This document shows, piece by piece, positions 24,290 through 36,424 of a DNA stretch of 64,000 bases (the first letter of the stretch is position 1; each line of letters opens with the position of its first letter). A program made the position numbers and the translations under genes. The notes under the pieces are model-generated. The model ran no database searches, was not told where the DNA came from, and worked only from the letters and a program-made list of their open reading frames with translations. Source of the DNA: Galeruca laticollis (Eukaryota; Arthropoda; Insecta; Coleoptera; Chrysomelidae); contig OY998180.1 in NCBI GenBank assembly GCA_963921935.1, positions 86,549,139 to 86,613,138 on the forward strand, read 5' to 3'.

Positions 24290-24340
24290 CTGTCATTCTG
24301 ACGATGATATTGATTTATCGAAACAATTGTCAATTTTTTA
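24290..24340 (+). ncRNA. Hammerhead-ribozyme-like motif, right arm
   Basis: CTGACGA (24298-24304) is followed by a short GATA/TATC stem and GAAAC (24320-24324), then GTC at 24329-24331. These match the invariant CUGANGA, stem II, GAAA and NUH cleavage elements in order. Penelope-like elements are known to carry minimal hammerheads with a very short helix III. Helix I is weak here (about 3 bp), so it may be decayed. Confidence 0.4.
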
Positions 24341-24408
24341 GAATTTCCAATAACTTGTATTATATTGTGGAATCAACTAGAGACCTTGAGTTTCATTTAA
24401 AAACACTA

Positions 24409-26316
24409 ATATGAGCATATTCCACGATATAAGGGCCGAGACAGTCAATTTCAATATATTACTACATATTATCAAATAATTTGTATTTAGAATCTGTATG
24501 AATAATACTATATTAAGTACCAAGTTTCAAAAACGTTACTTTTGTCACGAGTTTTATTGGGCACGAGTGGATCGAAACGGAACGAGTGCCTTATGAAACG
24601 AGTGACCAAAAACGTTTTTAACATTAGGGGCTCACTATACTTTTTCTACAAATGCAGGAATAAAAAATAGATTTTAATTATATATCAATTATATCCATAA
24701 CATATTATTCTTTTCTTCATTTAGAGCCTCGGCTGCCAAGCCTATTTTTAATAATTAAAACTTCAAAATATATTCTTAAGAAGTTTCGCAATTAGTCACA
24801 AACTTCTATGTGAACGATTATTCTTAAATGCAGCCTCCGTTTTATATTGAACTATTTTAACTGAATTGGTTTATTGGCAGAGTCGGAAGATTTTGTCGTT
24901 AATATAATCTAAAGTTTTCGCTTGAATTATTTAATTGAATATTGGAGGGAAAATTGAGAGATTCATGATCCCCATGGGAATGGGGGAGTATGATCGTTAC
25001 CTACAAAACCAAAAAACTACCAGGAATAAGTGAATGAAACACAAAATATATATTCATCAAAATCCATTGTACCGCTTCCAAAATAAACCCGTCCTAAAAT
25101 AATATTCACAACAACGAAAATTCTATTATTACAATATTTTTTATATTATTTTGCAACAAATCGACGATCGATTCTGTTTTATATCTTCTATCGACTGAAA
25201 ACGAGTAACTTAAAGTGGTAAAGTTTTGGAAAGTTAAAATGTCGACCGGAACCATACCAAGTAAATACGGTGGTTTATCGTTACAGTTTTTGGCCAGAAT
25301 TTTGTTCATAATAATACCATTGTTGTGAGATGAAGTGTTATCATTGTGAGAAACAATTATTTGAAATGGCAAAAATTAATCAATAGTGACTGTTCGTCAC
25401 TCGCGCCATGTCACATCTTGACTTTGCTCTCTCTCTCTCTCTCGCTCTCTCTCTATCATGATGTGCTGGGCGGCAGACACTATTATACACAATATTTCCT
25501 CCTGTTCCTCACTTCGCATTTCTTTTGTTTACTTAAAAATTATATCATCTACCGTCAAGTTATTCATACATTTGCCATATAATTTATATATGATCTGTCA
25601 TTTGTCGCTTCAATGATAACTTTCGATGCATTTATTAAAAAGATATTCAGTTTTGAAAATTGAAAATTATAATTTTTCTAAAAAATCTTTCTGAAAGTTG
25701 GCTAGTCTTGGACGATAATCGGTATCATCGGTGAATGGAAAATCACTGTCGCTACCAGTGGTTCACTTCTTGCAGATGCGGTGATTGATGATTCCGTTTC
25801 GTCCGTCTGGATTCTCGAACCATTCACCTTTCCCAATCTTCGACTATTTTGCGGTCATAACGCGCGGACACCTTTGGCACTTTTCAAATCTAGTCACCCA
25901 ACGACTATACAATAGTGGCGTTCGATTTGCACGCTCGAGTAAACACGAGCGAAATGCTCGCGTTCTTTTTGACTTTTGCTTAAAGCCCACAGGCGCGCCC
26001 AGAGACATAAACTTTCTTCCCCTCTTTCCCCTCGAACCCCAACAATTTTTTTCTCTTCGTATTTCATGCACATATTGTTAGTGATTTGTGTTATTTTAAG
26101 GTTATATGGTGGACACGCAAGCATTGTATTTAAATTTGTCGTGTCCCAATCGACTACTCAGCCCGAGCAGCCTGCAAATCGAATGCCACTATTATAATCG
26201 TTGTGACAAACCGACCTCTCTCCCTCTTGTCATTTGTCGCTTGTCACAATTAAAAAAAACTGTTTACTTTTCGTTGTGTCCGCTGTGTTGTAATTTTTGG
26301 ACTAAATAGTTCAAGT
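24409..26316. other. Intergenic region, no gene recognised
   Basis: It contains an imperfect inverted repeat around 24527-24622 with repeated ACGAGTG units, and a CT microsatellite at 25427-25454. Short open frames at 25785-26309 overlap in several frames and strands and carry no motif, so I do not call them genes. Confidence 0.5.
25427..25454. repeat. (CT)n microsatellite
   Basis: CT units with one CG interruption. Confidence 0.9.
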
Positions 26317-27810
26317 ATGCGTTGTTGTGTTCCTAATTATCTCAATTCGACAAAACGCGTTACAGGTGCACCACTTTTTTCGTTTCTTAAGTCGAATATT
26401 CTAAATAGTTGCTACTCAGTGTTATAATAATTGAAAAATACAATATTAATATTTTTTAGGTATCCATAAGGCATTTCACAGAAGATAATATTTATAGGAT
26501 TGCCACAAGATGCAAATTAAAACCTAAAAGAAATTTCAGACTCTTCTTAGTTTGATTGTTCCGAGACTCAGTAAGATGGACACTACATTCAGAAAAGCTA
26601 TTCCTGTTCATGAACGTCTTGCTGTTACATTTCGGTTCCTAACAACAGGAGATTCCTACCAATTATTGATGTACATGTTTAAAATGTCGAAGCAAGTAAT
26701 TTCAACCATCATTCTAGATGTTTGTGATGCTTTGATCAACGCTTTGCAAGATTACATGAAGAAAATGCATAAATCATTTGTAGGTGAATGTATTTACTAA
26801 TTAAATATAATTACGTTTCTAATAAAAGAATATGAAATAAATCATTATCACCATAAACTGGCCCATCTATGAAAGAAGCAAGGCTCGTCATGGGAGTACC
26901 TAGATACTTGGCTAGTGGAAGGAAAAGCTGAACGGAATGAATGGTTACTAGAAGTTGGAGCTCCGAAATGTGTGTACATAGGTACACTGGAGTTTCGTGG
27001 CTGTGAGTTCAGCTCTGCTCCTGGGTATAGCTGTGAAGAAGTGTTAGGTGGATAATCATATTTCCCAATTTCAGCGTCAAATAATACAGTGCTAATTATT
27101 TGCCTATCAGCTTTTTTACTATATGGCGTATTAAGACCACTTATGTGTATACTTACTTGCTCTTCAAATAAGGCATATTGGTTTTTCACAGATCTACTTA
27201 CTTGTATGACTCTCATGATAGCGAGTGCTTCAATCTGTTGCCGAATTATTTGCTTTATTTTGATATCTTGAGGCCTTTAATAACTGCTTTTTCCCTTGTG
27301 GCATAGATGTAGATTGCATTGATACATCGTTATCATTGTCCACTACTTTCTGAATGATTTTATCAGCCTTAGCAGTCATGATATTCAATGGGTCCTTAAA
27401 AGTTTGTTTGATAAAACATTTTAAATTAACAAAATAAAATAAAGTCTATAACTTTGAAAATAAATCAATAACTGTATACAAAAAAAATTATATTATATTA
27501 TTTGAGTTATTGAGTTAGGTACTGGTATTTGAATGTGTATTTCGTTTTAGATGCCTGAAAATGAATTGGAATGGAAAAAAAGCAAATGAGTTCAATGAGG
27601 AGCGGAATTTTCCAAACACTTTTGATGGAAATCATGTAGCTCGTCAAGCACCAATCGACAGTGGAACTGAGAATTTTAACTACTAGTTTTTTTTTTAGTA
27701 TTTTTCTTTTCGTAGTTGTAGACGCGAACTGTAATTTTACTTATGAAAATGCCGGCTATCAAGGTCGAATTTCAGATGAAGGTGTATTTAATGGAACGAA
27801 ATTCACTTAA
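26317..27810 (+). pseudogene. PIF/Harbinger transposase remnant joined to a THAP-like sequence
   Basis: The start (26317-26424) reads MRCCVPNY then GAPLFSF, like the Cys-containing N-terminus of a THAP zinc finger. After an AG at 26459-26460 a second piece has HFTEDN and KLKPK, like the THAP C-terminus. Directly after it comes a Harbinger/HARBI1-type sequence (26527-26790: MDTTFRKAIPVHERLAVTFR and VSKQ-like segments). A further piece is at 27550-27810, preceded by a splice-acceptor-like TTTTAG. It carries FPNTFDGNHVA, a collapsed first catalytic region, and VVDANCNFTYENAGYQGRIS, which holds the second catalytic aspartate. The last catalytic region is missing and stops occur, so it is a decayed, partial DDE transposase. 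Confidence 0.7.
26848..27400 (-). pseudogene. Possible second Harbinger gene, antisense in the intron-like gap
   Basis: A 122-codon open frame (27216-26848) is rich in Ser/Pro/Tyr and starts at an internal ATG. Further upstream, to about 27400, a decayed frame reads DPLNIMTAKADKIIQKV. Harbinger elements carry a second gene for a Myb/MADF-type DNA-binding partner. This antisense frame between the two transposase pieces could be its C-terminal part. I see no MADF core, so the assignment rests mainly on position. Confidence 0.3.
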
Positions 27811-27867
27811 GCACAGGTTTGTCCTGGTGTGTTCTTCCTATACGGGTGGATGCCAAGTATAAGAGAA

Positions 27868-28152
27868 CTCTATTGATGTCGGAGGAATGATCTAACAATG
27901 TTGCATGTTTGTAGTATTACGGCTTTCTGTGTTTGTGTGTGTATATTTGCTGGAATATTGAGTTCTGATAAGTGTCCGATGAAGGATGCGTGAGTGAGGC
28001 CTGTTGATGAAATGATGATTGGTATGATACTGACCGTGCTTTGTTGCCATATTCTTCAAGTTCTATGGCGAGCGGGATGTACTTTTGAATTTTTTCGAAT
28101 ATGTATCTGGTACATTGTGGTCGTTTGGTATTGAGATGTCTATTAGGTATGT
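27868..28152 (-). pseudogene. Non-LTR retrotransposon C-terminal fragment
   Basis: The minus strand, spread over two or three frames, gives TYLIDISIPNDHNV, KYIPLAIELEEYG, IIPIIISSTGLT and ILQTCNIVRSFL. These segments are in the order of the conserved C-terminal region of a group of insect non-LTR reverse transcriptases. No RT core remains. Clade unknown. Confidence 0.55.
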
Positions 28153-28229
28153 GTGTTTCCCCATATCATATCCTCTGTAGATAAACTTAATTTGTTCTAA
28201 ATGTTCTAATATCAAACTTATTCTGTAAT

Positions 28230-30870
28230 GAAAGTATAGGGTTTCTTCTTAGGTCGTATCTTATTTGAAATATGAATATCTTCAGCGGTATTAAAATGAC
28301 GTGTTACAATTTTCGCAGTTTTATTTTTTCTGTTTACAGATTTTATTTTTTCGGGTTGATATCTATTTTTTGTTTTACTCTTAATCTGCTTACTTTTGAA
28401 AAAAACTTTTGTATGTAGAGGGTCTGGAAGGTCTTCTCTACTTTCATTAGTTTTTCAAATAACTTTATCTTTAGTTTCTTGCAATGATTTATTTATTTTA
28501 GTATAAAGTAATTTCATTTTTCTTTGTGACTATCGTTTTCTTTTATTTCATTAAGTTCTTTGTGAAATTCGGTCTGATTATTTAAAAGTCTAATATGTTC
28601 AATAATTGTTGAGTGAAATCTTTCGGCAATGCCGTTTGCTTCAGGATGTTGTGAACTGATAAAATGAATTTTATGAGTTTCTAATAAATCTTATACAAAA
28701 CTATTCTTTAATTCTGTTCCGTTATCGGATATTATTTGTTTCGGAATACAATGATGGGTGAAATATCTAATTAAGTTTTTAATTATCTCTATACCTTGTG
28801 CTGAGTTCAATTCATACAACTGCCCGTATTTTGAAAATGAGTCTATGATAGTTAGAAATTTCATATTTTCTAAAGTTATAGTGTCTGAGTGTATTATTTG
28901 AAATGGTTTAATAGCTGTTGGGGTAATATGAAAAAGTTGTTTTACGGGTTTGCGATCATATTTTGTTATTTGACATATTTCTCATTCGTTAATGTACGTT
29001 TGAATAGAAGATCTTCAATTAGGCCAATAGTATCGTGATTGTATATTATTTTCGGTTTCATCTAATCTTTTATGATTCCGTTTACCTCCATGATAGTTTT
29101 GTATAAATTCTTTGATTTCGTTTAGAGGTATGTCAATTAATTTTTCAATACATTTGATTAATGAAATGTGTGAATATTTGAAATATGTTTGTATGACAGT
29201 GCTGAATTTTTCGTATAAGGGATCTTCAAAATAAATATGATATTTTCCTTTTGGTACTATATTTTCTTTCACAAAATCTATTACATCTTGTTCAAAGTTA
29301 TTTTTTGAAAATTGTACTAGAATTCTGTGCTTATTTTCATATAATTTAATTATAGTTGGTGTAGCCGGTTCAAAATTAACTTCAGAGATTATAATTTGAT
29401 TTCTTCCCACATTTACAGTAGATTCCGAAATCGGTATTCCTGAAATAGGATTTTCTATGTTAGTATTATTGGTGTTATTATCGTCATCAATTTCGTCATT
29501 AAAATCTTCAGTTTCTACAATAAGTGATTCGGAGTCTCTATTTTTTTATTTTTAGTATTATTTGAAGGTGTCATTAAATTTTTCCATATAAACTAATAAT
29601 TTTTGGGAGGATTATCCGAAGAATTTACTTCATATTCATATTTCGTGATAAACAATCACTATCAGTGTCCAATGCACCTTTCTTGTACACTATATGATAG
29701 TCGTATTCTTCGACTTTCAACCGCCATATAACTAATTATGAATTGGGTTCTTTCAAAGAAAATAACCATTGAAGTGGTTTATGATCTGTTACTATAGTGA
29801 ATTTTCGCCCGAAAAGACATGGTCGGAAATAATTTACAGCACAAACAATTGCAAGGAGTTCCTTCTCAATTGTTGAATAATTCACTTCAGAACCATTAAA
29901 TGTTCTTCTAGCATATGCCACAGGTAAATCGATTCCGATTTCTTCTTGGCTAAGAACAGCGCCTAGAGTAAAATTGCTTGCGTCTGTTGTGAGATTAAAT
30001 GGACGAGAAAAGTCGGGGTATTGTAAAATAGGATCATTTAATAACATATTATTAGCTAAAGGTTTAGTCAGTTTTGAGAAACCTTTAATGAGATTCCTAT
30101 AATATCCAAGAAGTCCGAGAAAACTTATAATTTATTTACTAGTTTTTGGTATGGGAAATTTTTGAATAGCACTTATTTTGTCGGGATTTGGTTTTACACC
30201 TTGAGGGGTAACAATATGTCCCAAATGAGCCACTTCTTTCCTCAAAAATTCGGATTTGTAAATTTGTATTTCAAAATTCGATTCGCGTAACCTTTTGAAT
30301 ACTTCTTTTAAAGTATTTATATGTTCTTGCAAGCTTGTACTAAATATAATGACATCGTCAAGATACCCCAAAATTTTTTCGTTTTGGATTCCTCTTAAAA
30401 TGTTTTCCAACATTCTTTGAAAACTTGCTGGAGCTCCCTTTAGTCCGAATGACATTCTCAAAAATTCCTAGTGGTCATTTTCAGTACTCAAAACCGTTTT
30501 GGGTATTATCTTCTTCAGACATCTCAAGTTGGTGAAATCCGGAGGCAAGATCCAAGGTTGTGAAGTATTGGCAACGTCCTAATTTATCCAATAGATTGGT
30601 TATGTTTGGTAATGGGTATCTATATCCAATAGTTATTTCGGTAAGCTTGCGATAGTCTACGACGACTCTGAATTTTTGTTTACCGGTAGAGTCTAATTTT
30701 TTTGGAACAAACCCGATACTACTTGATCATGCTGAGGATGAAGGTCTTATAATATTTTGATCTAATATACTCTGTATTTGATTTTGGACTTCTTTTTTAT
30801 ATACTTCTGGATAATTGTACCATTTAGTTCTTCAGAATTCATATGTTCTGTTCGAAATATTTTCATCGTT
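28230..30870 (-). pseudogene. pol: Decayed 17.6-like gypsy pol fragment without LTRs
   Basis: On the minus strand, RT begins near 30850 and has VVVDYRKLTE, a DLASGFHQ stretch, SFGLKGAPASFQR and YLDD (30461-30132). RNase H follows (30047-29736: TTDASNFTLGAVLSQ), then a linker and HHCC finger start (29410-29015). Broken integrase segments follow, with IIDSFSKYGQ, SDNGTELKN and ANGIAERFHS (about 28860-28590). Many stops and shifts separate these pieces. It resembles the 979-8482 element in organisation but differs throughout, so it is a related, older family. No LTR, gag or env was found at either end. Confidence 0.83.
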
Positions 30871-31720
30871 AGGTTACCCGGTTTTTTCTTTTTTGTTTAT
30901 TATAGCCTTTGAAAGTGGAGACAATATTCTACGAAAGCTCAGGTAACGTACAATTTGATTCACTTTACCTCTAACCTCTAAAGTTTTTTTTATAATTCAC
31001 GTAAACAAAATTTACTTTGTGGCTTCGAGAACGGTGTCACAAAATAACCATTTCAGCATCATTTTTGGTAACTTTTTATACGATCCCTGCTCGTCCAGTT
31101 TTCGCTTCTCTACCATACATTAGGGACATCACTCCGAGACATGGTCACCTCAAAATTGCTAACAAAACAGCACTAACAATTCGATCAATTTTCACTAGAG
31201 TGAAAGAAAAATTCCGTTGACTTCGCTTACTAATGTTGTGTACAGCATTCCATGTAGGAACTGTGATAACAATTTATTGGTCAGACTTAAGGTCACTGTG
31301 AAGCGGTATTGTCTCACATAAAAGCGATTGCAGATTACACACAGAACGGTGCGCGTTGGCAAATCACGTTCAATCTCTGGACCATCATATGAATTTTGAA
31401 GCTGTAAAGGTGTTGGTAGCAAAGTAAAAAAAAACTAAGAGATCATTCTTAGAAATGGCTTTTATTTCACAATTTAATAATGTCATTAATGAAAAGACCG
31501 ACATAGATTACTTGAGTGAGATTTACTCCTTTCTGTTGTCCTTGGATTTCAACGAAAACCTACCTGTCACCGGTGGCAGTCATGTTACCCCTCATGACAC
31601 AACCCTAATTGCCGAAACGTAACATCTTAACAACTCCTATAAGATGGGTGCATTTGTGTTGGTAGATACACCCATCAATATATATGTTACATAATTGTTA
31701 TATTACTTTAATGGTTACTA

Positions 31721-31751
<31 letters not shown>

Positions 31752-32984
31752 TGTATTTTTTGTTTAGCTGGTGGCTGTGTCTCAATATCCTCCACCGTGT
31801 GGGTTTTATTGTTTTAAGCCTCTCACTCAAGAGAATAAGGTCAATTCCTCTTCTTCTTCCTCATAAATGGAAAATTCACCCCTATACATTTTTCTATTCC
31901 ATCTTAGACGATGACTAATACATCAGAGGCCATTTTCATAGTGGGTACATGATCTGATCTCAATCCACCTTGTTTTAGTTGGCAGCATTGCTCTGTCAAC
32001 TAGTCCATCCGATTAAGAGGGAAAACGATATCATTTCCTGGCCGGCTTTCAAATAAAACGCACTCGTTTTCGTTAGGTCTGCAAAATGGTGGTAGATGTT
32101 GGCTTTTTAGTCAATTTTAATGTGATTGTTTGATGTGAACCATCGTGGGTTTAACGGTTTAACTAGTGCATATTTTAATTATCCGTAGTATATTTCTACA
32201 TAACACAATGGAATCTAACCTCAACCCGGAGGTAAATGCACACCTGTTGTGAATCCGTCTCCTTTTGTATCTTTTTTGTTAACTACAGTATCTAACTGCT
32301 GTTTTTTCATTTTAGTTTCCCTGATGATGAGGACAATCATCCTCGGAAGCTTGAAAATTTTCCGTTAAGAGTACACTTTATTCCTTTTTCCTTGCTCTAA
32401 TTCCCCAATATTCACCAGTTATATACATATATAAAATGAACAAAAATTTCATAAAATACGAGGTGTGTCTATATGAAAAATGAATTTCGATTTTCTACTG
32501 CACCTACTTTTAGTCGAAATTTCAATAATTTCGACATATTAGCCTGATCGTTCTTCGAAGAGAAAAACAACTTCATTCCTGGCTAATACCACGCAGAATA
32601 TTGGATTACATTCCCTTCGAAGAATGTGACGTCGATCGCTCCTTTTGTCGATACGGACATATATATGAAGAATAAATTTCTGTGTTCTACTGTATATGTA
32701 TTAATTCTTTTAAAAAAAAATTGGACGTAATTTCAAACCAAATGGGCCCTGATAAAGCGCATGCCGATGATAAGATCAGATTCATCCCCTTGAAAAAAGA
32801 CTTGTTTTTTCGAAAACTGTAAATATCGCAAAAAAAATATTTCTTCTCAAAAACACATTTTTCCGAAAGTTCAAGTTCCCCGCTTTGAATCGAATCAAAG
32901 ACAAAAAAAAACGTTTTTCTTGGTAAAATTGAGGTTATGTGCAGAATGCCCATGAAAGTTGCTCATTTTTTCATTCTCTATATC
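30871..32984. other. Intergenic region, nothing recognised
   Basis: Short open frames have no motif. An ATT microsatellite lies at 31721-31752. The stretch at 32319-32372 forms a hairpin around TGATGAGGAC/CATCCTC of unknown role. Confidence 0.45.
31721..31752. repeat. (ATT)n microsatellite
   Basis: About ten trinucleotide units. Confidence 0.9.
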
Positions 32985-35503
32985 TATCCCAACAAACCAA
33001 ACGCCATCGGAAAACATACGGCCGCCAGTCGGCACGCACGGTACTCTGGTGGCTGAAGTAGCCATGATCTGGACCTCCGTCGGCCCAGTTCGGATATACC
33101 GCTCCTAATGTACAAATAATCGGCGTTTACTCGGCAACTTAACGGCAAACCGAGAGCGGCTGTTATGTTTTCGGGCCGGAAGTGGCTACTTCTCGGACAC
33201 TCGCTACTGGGAGACCATATTTCGTGCCAAAACTGATCCGCAGGATGTTTTGCTCGCTATATCCGACTCCGGGCCGCGTTCGGTTAGCAAGCCGTAAAGT
33301 GGTACTAAATCATGTGTGTTTAAATTTCGCGCCGCATCATTTGACGGCCATTTTGCTTATATTTTCTATTTTTGTGAGGTTAGGTTATTGCATTATTGTT
33401 GTGTTGTGTTACTCAACTCTTACTCTTAAACTAAGAAAAAAGTGTCTTGTTTTATGTTGTTTTTATATTTGGTGCTGATTTGGATATAGTATCGTGAATC
33501 GTGCTGCCGTGATAATACTCGTAGATTATCAATTATATTATTTGATCATTTTTGTGTTTCTCCGCTGCCAATTAATTTATTGTTATTTCAAGAAAGTGTA
33601 GACAGAAGACAAGTGTAAAAATAAATAATGTCTCAGTCGCATTTACATGATGGGCAAAATAATTTGTAAGTACAAGTGTGAAGGATCTTATGGTACAAGT
33701 GATTAATGTAACAATCTCAAGCAAATGTTACTTAGCTTAAATTTTAAAAGATGTTAGTTTGCTGAATTCTATTTTAACCTATATAATTATGGCGTCTGTA
33801 CATAAAATAAGTAAGAGACAAGAGCGGCGTTTGATGGCCACGCAAATGCAATCAATGTTAAGTGATTTTATTTCTATAAACGAGGCTTTGAGATCTGAAT
33901 GTTCAGAGCCCTAGACAGAATCTTCAATCTGTGCATCTCATTTCGAACAAGATGTTATCTATAATTCCCCAAGTAATTCCCAATATGATCCTAATTTGGA
34001 GACACAATCTAAAACTTCCAGCATCACTTCTAACATTTCTAACTCCAGTTTCATTGATAGTCACCGATTAGCGAAATCCAGTGACTGAAGCACAGGCAGG
34101 GCCTTCAACAGAAAGTGTGTTATCAGAGACAGAGTTTGATTATATATTTAGCTCAGATTCTAACTCTGATATCGAGAAATCTAACAATGAGCATGGCAAA
34201 ACAGATAATAAGAATAAAACTGACCCAATTGGCTCAAAAATGCTCCAGATAGAGCAGGAGGAAGAGCCAATCGAAAAAGTAAAAAATAAGAGATTTATTG
34301 TTTTTATATATTTTTATTTCAGGCGATTAGTCTATTTTAATTTGTTACTTTACTTAATTATGAATTAGGGTATTTTGTTTTAGTTGTTCAAAACTGTGCC
34401 GTTTAATTCTTACTATTAAAATCTTGTTTGTTTTATATATCTACATTCTGTCATATGATATGGGAACTATGAAAAATATGTATAACTATTTTTTGTTGTT
34501 ATTTTAATGTATATAATTTCCTAGCCGATTATTCTATAATAATTTGTTGCTGATTTTAATATAAATAAGATGGTTTTTTCGTTAAGTTTCTTGTAACTGC
34601 GTATTTTATGTATAATATGTACACATTTTCCGTTCCTTATTACTTATATATTGGGAAAACATATTTTTTGCATTTGTTGTAAAATAATGTTGATATATTG
34701 ACATTACTTTTTTTGTTGTGTAACTAATAAATGGTCTAATGTTCTTTTAAAAAGTGTTTTATTATACAAAGTACAAGTTTAGATTTTATTATGAAAAACT
34801 TTTAGACATCTTTTTTTATCAATACCATAGCAGGGGATGTTTCCCTGAATCTCTCTCATGCATTTATAAATGTTTTTTTTCACAATTGCTAAAATAATTT
34901 CTCTGTTAATATAAAATTCCAATTTTTATTTGATGCATCTATATACAAAAACCATTATTATAATCTTTCACGTGTTGTTTTTCAAATGAGATATTTTGCT
35001 GATTTCCAAAATTAACATATTTAAGCTAGAAATATCAATTTTATACATAATAAAATACAATTATCATTTCTTTCGCTTAATAAAGGGTATTCAATAATTA
35101 TCACATGGTCACAGTCGCCTATGGATTACAAACCATATTTTATTGAACAGCGGATAGAAAGTTTATCATAAGAAAAAACATTTCTAAATCAAATACAAAT
35201 ATTTTGGGCGTCTGCGCATATTCGTCTGGACGATAAATAGTGGCTTATAAGAGGATTGCCCATTTGCGAGCCACCGATGGACTGCCGTGCACTTACCGGC
35301 CATCTACTATCGGCCCGTCGTCGGTTATTCAAAGGCGTTGCCGAGGTTGAATGGTTGGCTAGCCTACTCTTAGCCACCTTACGGCCTGGCGGACATGCCC
35401 TACCTACACGCCAAGCCGGGAGCTGTAAGCGGGCCGAATGCGGCAGTTCGGCAAACCACTTTCGTCCCATTATCGGACCAGCCAGTCTGTGTTTGTTGGG
35501 ATA
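32985..35503. mobile_element. Candidate DNA transposon with GC-rich ends
   Basis: A 13-bp sequence, TATCCCAACAAAC (32985-32997), recurs inverted at 35491-35503. Inside each end lies about 300 bp of unusually GC-rich sequence full of CGGC/GCCG and TGGC-type motifs, against an AT-rich surround and an AT-rich interior. Open frames over the GC-rich ends are composition artefacts. The interior has only short frames. I see no clear target duplication and no transposase core, so this is a candidate non-autonomous unit of unknown superfamily. The inverted match could be chance, though paired GC-rich ends argue against it. Confidence 0.45.
33789..34368 (+). pseudogene. Unrecognised short reading frames inside the GC-ended unit
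   Basis: A 41-codon frame starts at ATG 33789 and ends with TAG at about 33914; it is basic at the start (KISKRQERR) and helical. After an undefined gap, a Ser/Asp/Glu-rich frame runs 34081-34368 without an ATG start. Together they look like the N-terminal remains of an element-encoded protein with a basic head and acidic linker. I do not recognise the family. Confidence 0.25.
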
Positions 35504-36424
35504 TTGATCGTTTTTATCTAAAATCAATAGTTTTGCCGCAAATCGGAAAAAAAACCTGCCGTACCACTTTATACTTGAATTTAATGAGCCGGACTATTTT
35601 CCCCTTTATACTCATCCCAAACCCTGTATGAAATCACTACAATAATTGCCTAACTCAAAAATATTAATTATCCTACTTTATAACTGCGCCATGGAAAGAA
35701 GAATTACAACAACGTCTGAATGACTGTAGTAAAACGGCAATGTTCTAAACAGCACAGAAACTTCCTCCCAAAATTTCTATATCACTCAAAGTGTATAACA
35801 GCATTTAAATAATAAATATCAACATATTCTGTTGTTGAAGTTATATTATTTACCTTTCAAGGTTACCTGTAACTTTCTACATTGATCTCACATATCTGAT
35901 GGATAAAAACCGTATATTGTTTGTTATATTTATTCAGTAGTGATTCACCCTCGGAGTCCTCCAAATTGTGTCATTTCTGAAGGCAACAGTAACAAATGGA
36001 GATCAGTGAAGCAAAGAAGGACACAGATTCGAGTGCAAACAAAATTCGAACAAGGGCTTAGTTATCTTTGATAGATTTTCCAGTTGATTTGAGTCTTCCT
36101 ATATCTTTCTACACTATACCAGATCAAATAATCGGAAGAATGATAAAGTAGAATTTCACAAAATCCAGAAACGTGTGGGTACAGCGCTTATACGTTTTTC
36201 CAATGAAATACGTACAAGATGAGGCGATTGAAGTTTAGTTTCTACGAATACATGAACGAACTACCTAAGGAAGCAATACAGTTTATACAGAGTGATTCAT
36301 GAATAATTCCGAACTCTAAACAATAAATTCTTTTTTTTTCTTATTATTGAAAAATGGGAATGTACCTTATCTAAAAGATTAATAAACATTTTTGCTTTAA
36401 CCTGGATTCCTAAAAGTCACCATA
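35504..36424. other. Intergenic region, nothing recognised
   Basis: There is no convincing open frame, repeat or element end. Confidence 0.45.

Larger units (their letters stand above)
20362..24408. mobile_element. Head-to-head inverted pair of Penelope-like elements
   Basis: The outer ends (from 20362, and to 24408) and everything inward are inverted copies, meeting at a 59-bp single-copy spacer (22355-22413). Each arm is about 2.0 kb and encodes the same RT plus GIY-YIG protein, pointing outward from the centre. The two protein copies are highly similar, with scattered substitutions. Both copies lack the usual N-terminal part of the Penelope protein and begin near the conserved K-S-D-K-G-N-P region, so each is 5' truncated. 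Penelope-like elements often insert as truncated tandem or inverted units, which explains the arrangement without a later inversion. Confidence 0.9.

Noticed and set aside
25785..26309. Cluster of overlapping frames on both strands
   Set aside because: Mutually overlapping, no known domain, no consistent codon pattern.
32319..32372. CTGATGA...GGAAGC hairpin resembling a hammerhead
   Set aside because: GAAA is replaced by GAAG and no cleavage triplet or helix I is apparent; no element context.
33182..33478. 98-codon frame in the other GC-rich block
   Set aside because: Same composition effect; no ATG-based start and no motif.
35189..35631. Three open frames over GC-rich sequence
   Set aside because: High GC lowers stop frequency; the frames overlap on both strands and lack motifs.
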